In this document: one piece after another, positions 1-6,767 of the stretch
How the letters are laid out: the number at the start of each line of letters is the position of its first letter
Position numbering within the stretch: the stretch's first letter is position 1
Source of the DNA: Actinobacteria bacterium UBA959
GTDB taxonomy: Bacteria; Actinomycetota; Actinomycetes; S36-B12; UBA5976
Assembly (NCBI GenBank): GCA_002293025.1
Contig: DBCL01000012.1
Coordinates: forward strand, 122,059 to 137,189
Direction of reading: 5' to 3'
DNA: 15,131 nt
Notes under the pieces: generated by a model
Told to the model about the DNA's origin: nothing
The model's input: only the letters and a program-made list of their open reading frames with translations
The model's database searches: none
Program-made: the position numbers and the translations under genes

Positions 1-495
1 AAAGTTGATGCTAAGCGCGTTACCTTTAAATATGGGCTGGGTGAAGAATTCATTGACATTCTAGAAACCATTCATAAATTAGGGCTTGATCGAACTGACC
101 GAGTTGATGTGAAGGGCTTAAAGGTTTCGCCTAGAGACCTATTAGCTGCTTCATTGCCAGATCCAGCAACTTTGGGTGACCGCATGAAGGGCAAGACTTG
201 TGCGGGCGTATTAGTCAAAGGTTTGGATAAAGACGGAAAACCAAGAGCTATATATCTTTATCACGTAGTTGATAATGAATGGTCGATGGCTGAATATGGC
301 GATCAAGCAGTGGTTTGGCAAACTGCATTGAATCCAGTAGTTGCGATGGAGTTAATTCATGAAGGTAAATGGAAGCCAGAAGGGGTTAACGGCCCAGAAT
401 GGTTTGATCCAATTCCTTACCTAGAAAAGATTAACGAATATGGAGCACCTTGGAAGATGCGTGAAGAAGACGCCTCTGGAATCTCTGTTGATTAA
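1..495 (+). CDS. Saccharopine dehydrogenase family protein, C-terminal part
   Basis: The reading frame is open from base 1, so the 5' end lies outside the window; 164 residues are visible. Phrases such as LPDPATLGDRMKGKTCAG, YLYHVVDNEWSMAEYG, VVWQTALNPVVAMELI and EWFDPIPYLEKI match what I know of the C-terminal substrate-binding half of the Lys9-like saccharopine dehydrogenase (or carboxynorspermidine synthase) family, a soluble NAD(P)-dependent oxidoreductase family. The NAD-binding Rossmann part would be upstream and is not seen. Whether the true substrate is saccharopine, carboxynorspermidine or something else cannot be decided here. Its TAA stop shares 4 bp with the stop of the convergent transaldolase gene. 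The GTG at 109 is internal and not a credible start because homology continues upstream of it. Confidence 0.8.
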   Translation, partial: KVDAKRVTFKYGLGEEFIDILETIHKLGLDRTDRVDVKGLKVSPRDLLAASLPDPATLGDRMKGKTCAGVLVKGLDKDGKPRAIYLYHVVDNEWSMAEYGDQAVVWQTALNPVVAMELIHEGKWKPEGVNGPEWFDPIPYLEKINEYGAPWKMREEDASGISVD

Positions 496-1580
496 TTAGA
501 TTCAACAGCAGTTAAAAGGTCTGTCCAAGCATCCACAAATGCTTTTACGCCTGCTGTTTCGAGTTCAGTCAGCACTTTAGAAATACTGACCCCTAAATCA
601 GCAAGGCCTGACATCACATCAGTTGCATCTGGATAGCTTTGGGAAACAGTGTCAGCTAGTTGCCCTGAGTATTCATAAAGTGCATTGAGAGTTCCCTGTG
701 GCAATGTATTGACTGTATTTGGGGCAACCAAACCAGTCACATACATCAACGGGTCATAACTTGGATTCTTAACCCCCGTTGATGCCCAAAGTGGACGCTG
801 CAGGCGAGCACCACTTGCTGCTAATAATTGCCACCTTGGATCCTTGGTTAACTCTTCAAAGACTAAATAAGCCAAACGCGCATTAGCTAATGCAGCTTTA
901 CCTTTAAGGGCCAATGCTTCTGAACTTCCAATTGCATCCAAAAGTGGATCAATAGCTGTATCAACTCGGCTCACAAAAAATGAGGCAACCGAAGAAATGG
1001 TAGACAAGTCAATGCCGCGCTCCTTGGCTTGCTCCAAACCTAGTAACCATGCCTGAATAACCTCGGCATACCTTTCTATTGAAAATATTAAGGTGACATT
1101 GACACTAATTCCACTAGCTATAGCACCTGTTATCGCTGGGATTGATGCTTTTGTTGCTGGAATCTTAATCATCACATTTGGTCGATTTACTAATTTATGA
1201 AGCTCAATGGCTTGGCTAAGGGTGGTATCACCATCATGGGCTAGTCGTGGATCAACTTCTAAACTAACTCGGCCATCAATTTCGGATTCTCGATATGTTG
1301 GCATAAAAACATCACAAGCTGCTTGCACATCTTGCACAGTCAATTCTCGAACTATCTGCTCTGCTGTTGCCCCATCACTTCGCAGTCTTTCCAGGTCAGC
1401 CCCATATGCGCTTTGTGCACCTTGAGTTATAGCTGCTTTAAAAATAGAAGGGTTGGTCGTTACCCCTCTTACACCTTTTTGTTGCCAAGCAGCTAAATCA
1501 CCTGAAGTGATTCGTGCTCGAGATAGATCATCTAGCCAGATTGAAACTCCATGACTGTGAATCTCAGTTAACTTAGTCAT
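492..1580 (-). CDS. tal: Transaldolase
   Basis: Transaldolase moves a three-carbon dihydroxyacetone unit between sugar phosphates in the non-oxidative pentose phosphate pathway, in the cytosol. The 362-residue length fits the longer actinobacterial type. Seen in the sequence: WLDDLSR near the N-terminus, TNPSIF at about 42-47, EVDPRL, the MIKIPAT motif with the likely Schiff-base lysine at about 139, and GISVNVTLIFS just after it. I start at the ATG at 1580, two bases after the upp stop. An in-frame TTG at 1587-1589 would add three residues and overlap upp by 7 bp, but GGA in the upp tail is spaced better for the ATG. It follows upp on the same strand, probably co-transcribed, and meets the upstream-strand dehydrogenase tail to tail. 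Confidence 0.95.
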   Translation of the reverse strand: MTKLTEIHSHGVSIWLDDLSRARITSGDLAAWQQKGVRGVTTNPSIFKAAITQGAQSAYGADLERLRSDGATAEQIVRELTVQDVQAACDVFMPTYRESEIDGRVSLEVDPRLAHDGDTTLSQAIELHKLVNRPNVMIKIPATKASIPAITGAIASGISVNVTLIFSIERYAEVIQAWLLGLEQAKERGIDLSTISSVASFFVSRVDTAIDPLLDAIGSSEALALKGKAALANARLAYLVFEELTKDPRWQLLAASGARLQRPLWASTGVKNPSYDPLMYVTGLVAPNTVNTLPQGTLNALYEYSGQLADTVSQSYPDATDVMSGLADLGVSISKVLTELETAGVKAFVDAWTDLLTAVESN

Positions 1581-1582
1581 GT

Positions 1583-2221
1583 TTAACAATTTCCAAACAG
1601 GCGATCGCCAGCATCACCTAATCCTGGAACGATGTAACCCACTTCATTGAGTTTTTCATCAAGTGCTGCTGTGACTAGCTTGATACTTATCTTTTCAGTC
1701 GCGAACGCTTCTTCAACTGCCTTAATTCCCTCAGGTGCAGAGATTAAAGTAATTGCAGTTATATCTTTAGCACCACGTTTAATCATCATTGAGATTGCAG
1801 TTATTAAAGTTCCACCTGTTGCCAACATGGGATCTAAGATAAACACACTTCTATTTGTTAGATCTTCTGGTAGTCGATTTGCATAAGTAGTTGCTAATAA
1901 AGTTTCTTCATCGCGCACTAAACCTAAGAAACCAACCTCGGCGGTTGGCATAACTCGAGTCATTCCTTCTAGCATGCCAAGTCCAGCTCGAAGAATTGGC
2001 ACGATCAATGGTTTTGGGTCGGGTAGTTCAACACCTGTTGTTTTAGCAACTGGTGTAATCACTGTTACTGGTTGTGTTTGAAGGTCTCGGGTTGCTTCAT
2101 AGGCCAACAGATTCACTAACTGCTCTGCCAACTGCCTAAATTGAGGCATCGTCGTATCTTGATCCCGGAGCCTGGTCACTTTGGCGGCCACCAATGGGTG
2201 ATTAATAACTAAAGTTTTCAT
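1583..2221 (-). CDS. upp: Uracil phosphoribosyltransferase
   Basis: Converts uracil and PRPP to UMP (pyrimidine salvage, cytosol). The 212-residue protein starts MKTLVINHPLVAAKVTRLRD, the usual family N-terminus. It carries VPILRAGLGM near residues 74-83, the PRPP-binding loop ILDPMLATGGTLITA at about 128-142, and the C-terminal uracil-site segment YIVPGLGDAGDRLFGN. A GTG at 2227 would add two residues. I prefer ATG 2221 because it matches family starts and lies exactly 6 nt after a TAGCCT -10-like box, consistent with a leaderless transcript. No Shine-Dalgarno site precedes either start. It diverges from tadA and probably forms a two-gene operon with tal, separated by 2 bp. Confidence 0.95.
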   Translation of the reverse strand: MKTLVINHPLVAAKVTRLRDQDTTMPQFRQLAEQLVNLLAYEATRDLQTQPVTVITPVAKTTGVELPDPKPLIVPILRAGLGMLEGMTRVMPTAEVGFLGLVRDEETLLATTYANRLPEDLTNRSVFILDPMLATGGTLITAISMMIKRGAKDITAITLISAPEGIKAVEEAFATEKISIKLVTAALDEKLNEVGYIVPGLGDAGDRLFGNC

Positions 2222-2250
2222 ACGCACAGGCTATCGCTGTTGATTCTGTT
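2222..2250 (-). promoter_or_regulatory. Putative leaderless promoter of upp
   Basis: On the minus strand TAGCCT (2228-2233) is followed by six bases and then the upp ATG at 2221. This fits the TAnnnT -10 element and 6-7 nt spacing seen at leaderless actinobacterial genes. No Shine-Dalgarno site is present. The -35 region is not convincing. Read by eye only. Confidence 0.4.
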
Positions 2251-2274
2251 AAGTTTCCTGACAGACTGCGTGCC

Positions 2275-2736
2275 ATGCAAGTTCGAGCCGAATATGACCA
2301 AGCCATGCAACGAGCTCTGGTCTTGGCAGCCCAGGCCCAGGTCATGGGTGAGATCCCAATTGGGGCCGTTATTTTGGATAGCTATTTACAAATAGTGGCT
2401 GAAGGCTTCAATTTAAGAGAAACCACCAAAGATCCAACTGCGCATGCGGAAGTCGAGGCAATTAGAACTGCTGCTCAGTTGCTTAATTCATCTCGATTAG
2501 ATGGTCACACTTTGGTGGTAACACTTGAGCCATGTGCCATGTGTGCTGGGGCTGCCATGAATGCTCGATTGCAAAGGTTAGTTTTTGGAACAGACAATAA
2601 AGATTATGGTGCGGCTGGCAGCATGTTTGATGTTGTCCGCGATGGCAGGTTGCCACACAAGATGGAAGTAATAAGTGGAGTGCGTGAGCTGGAATGCAAG
2701 CAACAACTTGATGACTTCTTTATATTGAAAAGATAA
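2275..2736 (+). CDS. tadA: tRNA-specific adenosine deaminase
   Basis: TadA deaminates adenosine 34 to inosine in tRNA-Arg(ACG), so that one tRNA reads several CGN codons. The 153-residue protein has the cytidine/deoxycytidylate deaminase fold signature: HAE at residues 57-59 (Zn ligand His and catalytic Glu) and PCAMC at 86-90 (two Zn ligands), with GEIPIGAVI before them and a C-terminal DFFILKR tail. The start is uncertain: ATG 2275 gives a 10-residue extension compared with the in-frame ATG at 2305 (MQRALVLAAQ), which is closer to the start of many family members. Neither has a clear Shine-Dalgarno site. It diverges from upp across about 50 bp and ends 2 bp from the 3' end of the opposing tRNA-Ser gene. 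Confidence 0.92.
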   Translation: MQVRAEYDQAMQRALVLAAQAQVMGEIPIGAVILDSYLQIVAEGFNLRETTKDPTAHAEVEAIRTAAQLLNSSRLDGHTLVVTLEPCAMCAGAAMNARLQRLVFGTDNKDYGAAGSMFDVVRDGRLPHKMEVISGVRELECKQQLDDFFILKR

Positions 2737-2738
2737 GT

Positions 2739-2828
2739 TGGCGGTGGCGGTGGGATTTGAACCCACGGAGAACTTTCGCCCTCACGCGCTTTCGAGACGC
2801 GTACCTTTGGCCGCTCGGACACGCCACC
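2739..2828 (-). tRNA. tRNA-Ser(CGA)
   Basis: Class II tRNA read on the minus strand. The acceptor stem GGTGGCG pairs with CGCCACC, followed by discriminator G and an encoded CCA (2739-2741). The anticodon arm is CGCGT-CTCGAAA-GCGCG, giving anticodon CGA for codon UCG. A long variable arm follows and the T arm is GTGGG-TTCAAAT-CCCAC. The long variable arm and G discriminator fit serine. It lies downstream of ffs on the same strand and ends 2 bp from the tadA stop on the other strand. Confidence 0.96.
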
Positions 2829-2879
2829 ATTTCGAAGACTAGCCCGACGAACTGTTGGAAGATTGACCAAACACAAGGC

Positions 2880-2966
2880 GACCCCCCGCACACCCATGAG
2901 AGCGTGACGACCCTTGCTGTCTTCCGACCCTGGGGGATTGATCACGAACATGCCGTACGGGGGATC
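2880..2966 (-). ncRNA. ffs: Signal recognition particle RNA, 4.5S type
   Basis: RNA scaffold of the signal recognition particle; it binds Ffh and guides membrane-protein ribosomes to FtsY. On the minus strand the ends form a 12-bp stem: GATCCCCCGTAC pairs fully (with G-U pairs) with GTGCGGGGGGTC. The apical part holds the conserved Ffh-binding region, CCCCCAGGGTCGGAAGACA followed by GCAAGGGT, with a GGAA tetraloop closed by C-G and the asymmetric AGCA side. This is the short form without an Alu domain. The ends given are those of the paired stem; the true transcript may be slightly longer. Placement beside tRNA-Ser and dnaX is common in actinobacteria. Confidence 0.93.
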
Positions 2967-3005
2967 TGGGTTAAGAGTAATCAACGGGTTAAGTACCCTT
3001 CGCGC
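2967..3005. promoter_or_regulatory. Shared divergent promoter region of ffs and tRNA-Ser(GGA)
   Basis: These 39 bp must serve both RNA genes. On the plus strand TTAAGA (2971-2976), 17 bp, and TACCCT (2994-2999) end 6 nt before the mature tRNA 5' end. On the minus strand TACTCT (2974-2979) ends 7 nt before the ffs stem. The minus -10 overlaps the plus -35, so the two would compete for polymerase. The -35 for ffs is poor. Confidence 0.4.
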
Positions 3006-3093
3006 GGAGGATTCGCCTAGTGGCCTATGGCGCTCGCTTGGAAAGCGAGTTGGGGGCAACCCCTCGCGGGTTCAAATCCCGCATCCTCCGCCA
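3006..3093 (+). tRNA. tRNA-Ser(GGA)
   Basis: Class II tRNA. The acceptor stem GGAGGAT pairs with ATCCTCC (3083-3089), followed by discriminator G3090 and an encoded CCA. The D stem is GCC/GGC. The anticodon arm CTCGC-TTGGAAA-GCGAG gives anticodon GGA, reading UCC and UCU. The variable arm is a GGGG-GCAA-CCCC hairpin, and the T arm is GCGGG-TTCAAAT-CCCGC. It is transcribed toward dnaX, 42 bp upstream of its start. Confidence 0.97.
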
Positions 3094-3122
3094 TTAACTT
3101 CTATTAGGTCTTAACTGACCAC

Positions 3123-3135
3123 TACCCTCAGCGTC
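3123..3135 (+). promoter_or_regulatory. Putative leaderless promoter -10 of dnaX
   Basis: TACCCT (3123-3128), the same hexamer as in front of tRNA-Ser(GGA), sits 7 nt before the dnaX GTG. There is no Shine-Dalgarno site in between, so transcription may start at the GTG itself. No good -35 is visible. Confidence 0.35.
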
Positions 3136-4839
3136 GTGAGCATCGCTTTATACCGCACCTACCGACCTGGCCAACTTAGTGAAGTCATTGGCCAAGATCA
3201 CGTTGTGACCGCATTAACTCGAGCCATTGAGAATAATCGCATTCATCATGCTTATCTTTTTACTGGGCCAAGAGGTTGCGGTAAAACTTCTAGTGCGCGA
3301 ATTTTGGCTCGAAGCTTAAATTGTGAAGAAGGTCCAACTGCAAATCCTTGTGGAGTTTGTAATTCCTGTATTTCGCTTGCTCCGAATGGCTCAGGTAACT
3401 TAGATGTTGAAGAGTTGGATGCGGCAAGTAATAGTGGTGTTGATGATGTGCGTGACCTACGCGAGAAAGCAATCTACGCACCTGCATCCTCACGCTTTAG
3501 ATTCATGATCATTGATGAAGCTCATCAGTTATCCGCTAAAGCTATAGATGCTTTTCTTAAAATGGTGGAAGAGCCACCAGCACATTTAAAGTTTGTGTTT
3601 GCAACTACTGAACCAGATAAGATGCCAAACACTTTACGTTCTCGAACTCATCAATTTAATTTTCGATTAGTTTCAACCAGAACAATTGCTGGTCACCTGC
3701 AAGAAATTTGTGCAAAAGAGAATATAAAGGCTCAGCCAGCAGCATTAATGATGCTGGCTGAGGCAGCAGCAGGTTCGGTTCGAGATGGTTTAAGTTTGTT
3801 AGGTCAAGCAATTGCTGGTTCAAGTGAAGCAGGCTTACAAACAGATGAAGTTGCTGCAGTTTTAGGTCTAACCCCTAGACATTTAGTTAATGCAAGCATT
3901 AGTGCGTTGGTAGCTGATGATGGACCACAGTTATTTACCATTATTGATCAGGTAGTTGATGCAGGGTATGAACCTCGAAGATTTGCTTCTGATTTATTGC
4001 AACGAGTTAGAGATTTATTACTTCTAGAAGTTGCCAAGGATCAAGCTAAAGCATTGATTGTGGTGCCTGAGGAAGAATTAACTCAGATGGCTGCGGATGC
4101 AAAATTAATTGGGGCTGCTCGGCTTTCTAGAGCAGCAGACCTAATTACCTCTGGCATAGCCCAATTAAAGGGTGCCACTGCTCCTCGATTGCAGCTAGAA
4201 CTACTAGCTGCAAGATTGCTGTTGGCTACAAATAATGAAGGTATTGCAGGAATTGAGCAGCGCATTGCTTTGTTAGAAAAAGGTACTAAGCCTCAAGTTG
4301 TGAGTGCTGAACCAGCAAAGCCAGCTGCTGCTCCCCCAAAGCTTTCAACAATTACATCACCACAGAAAACTAAAGTTGAGAAAGTCACAGTTCCGGTTCC
4401 ACCAAAAAGAGCCAGCACAACAAAAACTTCTGAGCCTGAATCGGAAGCACTTCCAGTTGCTGATCTAGCTAAGTTAAAGGCTTTGTGGCCTGGAATTTTA
4501 GAAACCTTGAAACAGGAATCTCGAGTTGCTTGGACTACATTCAGTGAATCTATTCCGTTGTCAGTATCTGATGGTGTAATTGCTGTCGCTATTTCAGATA
4601 TGCGAGTTCTAGAATTTGCACAGGGCTCTAATCATGAAGAGAAGTTGCGTACTGCAATTAGAGAAGTTACTAAATCTGATGGCGTGATTGCACTAATTGC
4701 AGCATCTGATCAAACTCTTGGCAGAGAGTCAATTAAATCTAATCAAGGTGCCAAAATTAACGATGAGACAATTGAAGAAATTGATGGTTTGGCTCTGCTA
4801 GAGCGTGAGCTAGGCGCTCGCCCTTTGACGGATAAATAA
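3136..4839 (+). CDS. dnaX: DNA polymerase III subunit gamma/tau (clamp loader)
   Basis: ATPase subunit of the clamp loader, which places the beta sliding clamp on primed DNA and, as tau, links polymerases at the fork. The 567-residue protein starts at GTG 3136 with SIALYRTYRPGQL, the family N-terminus. Domains: AAA+ module with Walker A GPRGCGKT at 44-51, a four-cysteine zinc site (C63, C72, C75, C78), Walker B MIIDEAH at 124-130 and sensor 1 FATTEPDK; then the collar domain to about 370. A Pro/Ala/Lys/Thr-rich linker at about 380-440 leads to a C-terminal tau-type domain (LKALWPGILETLKQESRVAW onward). A possible -1 frameshift heptamer lies in the linker. recR follows after 3 bp and is surely co-transcribed; ybaB, usual between these genes, is absent. 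Confidence 0.95.
   Translation: MSIALYRTYRPGQLSEVIGQDHVVTALTRAIENNRIHHAYLFTGPRGCGKTSSARILARSLNCEEGPTANPCGVCNSCISLAPNGSGNLDVEELDAASNSGVDDVRDLREKAIYAPASSRFRFMIIDEAHQLSAKAIDAFLKMVEEPPAHLKFVFATTEPDKMPNTLRSRTHQFNFRLVSTRTIAGHLQEICAKENIKAQPAALMMLAEAAAGSVRDGLSLLGQAIAGSSEAGLQTDEVAAVLGLTPRHLVNASISALVADDGPQLFTIIDQVVDAGYEPRRFASDLLQRVRDLLLLEVAKDQAKALIVVPEEELTQMAADAKLIGAARLSRAADLITSGIAQLKGATAPRLQLELLAARLLLATNNEGIAGIEQRIALLEKGTKPQVVSAEPAKPAAAPPKLSTITSPQKTKVEKVTVPVPPKRASTTKTSEPESEALPVADLAKLKALWPGILETLKQESRVAWTTFSESIPLSVSDGVIAVAISDMRVLEFAQGSNHEEKLRTAIREVTKSDGVIALIAASDQTLGRESIKSNQGAKINDETIEEIDGLALLERELGARPLTDK
4335..4373 (+). other. Possible -1 frameshift site in dnaX (gamma form)
   Basis: CCCAAAG at 4335-4341 lies in the zero frame as C CCA AAG, a canonical X XXY YYZ heptamer at codons 401-402. 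A -1 slip would add ten residues (AFNNYITTEN) and stop at TAA 4371-4373. The product would be about 412 residues, ending after the clamp-loader domains, as E. coli gamma does. No strong upstream Shine-Dalgarno-like element or downstream hairpin is visible, and such heptamers occur by chance about once in 256 codons. Confidence 0.22.
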
Positions 4840-4842
4840 TTT

Positions 4843-5439
4843 ATGTATGAAGGCGTAATTGGTTCATTAATTGAGCGATTAGGTAAATTGCCTGGGATTG
4901 GACCAAAAAGTGCTCAGCGAATCGCTTTTTGGATACTAGAAGCTGAAAAGCAAGATATTGATGACTTAGCGAATAGCATTGTTGAAGCCAAACAGAAAAT
5001 AAGATTTTGTAATGTCTGTTTTAATGTCAGCGAAGAAGATCTCTGCCGAATTTGTCGTGATCCAAGAAGAGATCTAAAAATAATTTGTGCTGTTGAAGAG
5101 AGCAAAGATGTAATTGCAATTGAGCGCACCCGTGAATTCAAAGGCAGGTATCACGTTTTAGGTGGCGCAATCTCACCTATTGATGGTGTTGGGCCAGATG
5201 ATTTAAGAATCAAAGAATTATTGAAACGACTGGCAGATGGGGTGGTAGTTGAAGTTATCGTGGCTACCGATCCAAATCTAGAAGGTGAAGCAACTGCTAC
5301 GTATCTAACTAGATTGCTACTGCCGATGGGGGTATCGGTTTCCAGACTTGCAAGCGGCTTACCTGTTGGTGGCGACTTGGAATATGCTGATGAAGTAACA
5401 CTTGGTAGAGCATTTGAAGGCAGACGCCGAATTCAGTAA
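4843..5439 (+). CDS. recR: Recombination protein RecR
   Basis: RecR, with RecO (and RecF), loads RecA on gapped DNA for recombinational repair. The 198-residue length is typical. Order of domains: helix-hairpin-helix LPGIGPKSAQRIAF at 16-29; C4 zinc finger with C56, C59, C68 and C71; a Toprim domain starting at IICAVEESKDVIAIE and including the VATDPNLEGEATATYLTRLL segment; and the C-terminal Walker-B-like tail with VSRLASGLPVGGDLEYADEVTLGRAFEGRR. The ATG is 3 bp after the dnaX TAA with no clear Shine-Dalgarno site, so translation is probably coupled to dnaX. Confidence 0.96.
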   Translation: MYEGVIGSLIERLGKLPGIGPKSAQRIAFWILEAEKQDIDDLANSIVEAKQKIRFCNVCFNVSEEDLCRICRDPRRDLKIICAVEESKDVIAIERTREFKGRYHVLGGAISPIDGVGPDDLRIKELLKRLADGVVVEVIVATDPNLEGEATATYLTRLLLPMGVSVSRLASGLPVGGDLEYADEVTLGRAFEGRRRIQ

Positions 5440-5495
5440 TTTTGTATGGGGTTAGACTTCGCTACTAATAGTCGATAACCGATCTTGGAGTTTTT

Positions 5496-6767
5496 GTGGC
5501 GCTGATTGTCCAGAAATATGGTGGCTCGTCGGTAGCTGATGCTGCAGGCATCAAGCGCGTTGCCAAACGTATTGTGGACACCTTGAAATCAGGAACTCAA
5601 GTTGTGGTTGTGGTTTCAGCTATGGGTGACACCACTGATGAACTAATTGATTTAGCTAACCAAGTAACACCAAATCCGCCTGGCCGAGAACTTGATATGT
5701 TGTTAACTGCAGGTGAGCGAATCAGTATGGCGGTACTAGCCATGGCAATTGCTGATCTAGGTGTTGAAGCTCGTTCTTACACAGGCAGTCAAGCAGGGGT
5801 TATCACAGATTCTGTTCATGGCAAAGCCAGAATCATTGATGTAACGCCAGGCAGAATTAGTGAAGCACTGGCCGCAGGAGCAATTCCAATCGTGGCTGGT
5901 TTTCAAGGTGTGGCACAAGCGACTAAAGACATTACAACTTTGGGTAGAGGTGGTTCTGACACCACAGCAGTAGCTCTTGCTGCCGCACTAGGTGCAGATG
6001 CTTGTGAAATCTATACCGATGTTGATGGCATCTTTAGTGCTGATCCAAGAAGAGTTCCAAAAGCCCAACATGTTCCCTACATTACTTATGAAGAAATGAT
6101 GGAACTTGCTGCTATGGGAGCAAAGGTTCTGCACCTACGGTGTGTTGAGTATGCGCGTCGTTTTAATCTACCAATTCATGTTCGATCATCATTTTCTGAT
6201 CGAGTTGGAACTTGGGTAATGTCTGATGCTGTCTTAAAGGAGAAAAAAGTGGAACAACCAATCATCTCTGGTGTGGCTCATGATCTATCAGAAGCCAAAA
6301 TTACAGTCGTTGGTGTGCCAGATAAACCTGGTAATGCTGCATCCATCTTTGAAGCAATTGCTAATGCCAATGTGAACATTGACATGATTGTGCAAAACGT
6401 TACAACCACTGCAACATCAAGCACTGATATCACTTTCACTTGCCCAAAAACTGATCGCGAAATGGCTGTTAAGACTTTAGAAGCACTAAAACCAACAATT
6501 GGATTTAATAGTGTTGAGTTTGATGAAGACATTGCTAAAGTTTCCTTAATTGGTGCTGGTATGCGATCGCACCCAGGTGTGTCTGCATCATTCTTTAGGG
6601 CATTAGCATCAGCAGATGTCAACATTGAAGCAATCTCGACTTCAGAGATTAGAATTTCAGTTGTGATTAGAGCAGGCCAAACTGATGCTGCAGTTCAAGC
6701 AGTGCACACTGCATTTGGACTAGATGGATCTGGTGAAGCTGTTGTTTATGGCGGGACTGGTCGCTAA
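5496..6767 (+). CDS. lysC: Aspartate kinase, alpha (full-length) form
   Basis: Phosphorylates aspartate, the committed step toward lysine (and diaminopimelate for the cell wall), threonine and methionine. 423 residues, about the size of Corynebacterium LysC. The N-terminal kinase domain has KYGGSS at 7-12, TAGERIS and GRGGSDTTAVALAAALGAD. Two C-terminal ACT domains form the regulatory part: KITVVGVPDKPGNAASIF with INIDMIVQNV-like text, and VSLIGAGMRSHPGVSASFF with STSEIRISVVI. The family's C. glutamicum member is inhibited by Lys plus Thr and this protein keeps the same regulatory motifs, so similar feedback is inferred. The GTG start at 5496 has GGAG (5487-5490) five bases upstream. asd follows directly (TAA then ATG). 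Confidence 0.96.
   Translation: MALIVQKYGGSSVADAAGIKRVAKRIVDTLKSGTQVVVVVSAMGDTTDELIDLANQVTPNPPGRELDMLLTAGERISMAVLAMAIADLGVEARSYTGSQAGVITDSVHGKARIIDVTPGRISEALAAGAIPIVAGFQGVAQATKDITTLGRGGSDTTAVALAAALGADACEIYTDVDGIFSADPRRVPKAQHVPYITYEEMMELAAMGAKVLHLRCVEYARRFNLPIHVRSSFSDRVGTWVMSDAVLKEKKVEQPIISGVAHDLSEAKITVVGVPDKPGNAASIFEAIANANVNIDMIVQNVTTTATSSTDITFTCPKTDREMAVKTLEALKPTIGFNSVEFDEDIAKVSLIGAGMRSHPGVSASFFRALASADVNIEAISTSEIRISVVIRAGQTDAAVQAVHTAFGLDGSGEAVVYGGTGR
6249..6767 (+). CDS. lysC: Aspartate kinase beta subunit (internal in-frame start)
   Basis: Inside lysC, TAAAGGAG (6235-6242) stands 6 nt before an in-frame GTG at 6249 (codon 252). Starting there gives a 172-residue protein of only the two ACT domains, beginning VEQPIISGVAHDLSEAKITV. 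In Corynebacterium and Bacillus the same gene makes a beta subunit by internal initiation at the equivalent place, and alpha2-beta2 enzyme binds the feedback amino acids at ACT-ACT contacts. The ribosome site is stronger than those in front of several genes here, which supports real use. That it is translated is inference. Confidence 0.75.
   Translation: MEQPIISGVAHDLSEAKITVVGVPDKPGNAASIFEAIANANVNIDMIVQNVTTTATSSTDITFTCPKTDREMAVKTLEALKPTIGFNSVEFDEDIAKVSLIGAGMRSHPGVSASFFRALASADVNIEAISTSEIRISVVIRAGQTDAAVQAVHTAFGLDGSGEAVVYGGTGR

Noticed and set aside
1587..1589. TTG as start of tal
   Set aside because: Adds only three residues, overlaps upp by 7 bp and sits too close to the upstream GGA; the ATG at 1580 is better placed.
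2578..3114. Several open frames across 2578-3114 on both strands
   Set aside because: They run across two clear tRNA genes and the SRP RNA; the open frames follow from the GC-rich structured RNA sequence and show no protein-family features.
4405..4414. Run of five A followed by G in dnaX as an E. coli-like slippery site
   Set aside because: In frame it reads CCA AAA AGA, which does not fit X XXY YYZ, and it is shorter than the AAAAAAG of E. coli.
5440..5495. Riboswitch (lysine or other) upstream of lysC
   Set aside because: Only 56 bp lie between recR and lysC, far too short for a lysine riboswitch, and no hairpin-terminator is visible.
1600..6570. Two copies of GCGATCGC (1601-1608 and 6563-6570), like the cyanobacterial HIP1 octamer
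   Set aside because: Only two copies, both inside coding sequence; too few to claim an enriched genome motif from this window.
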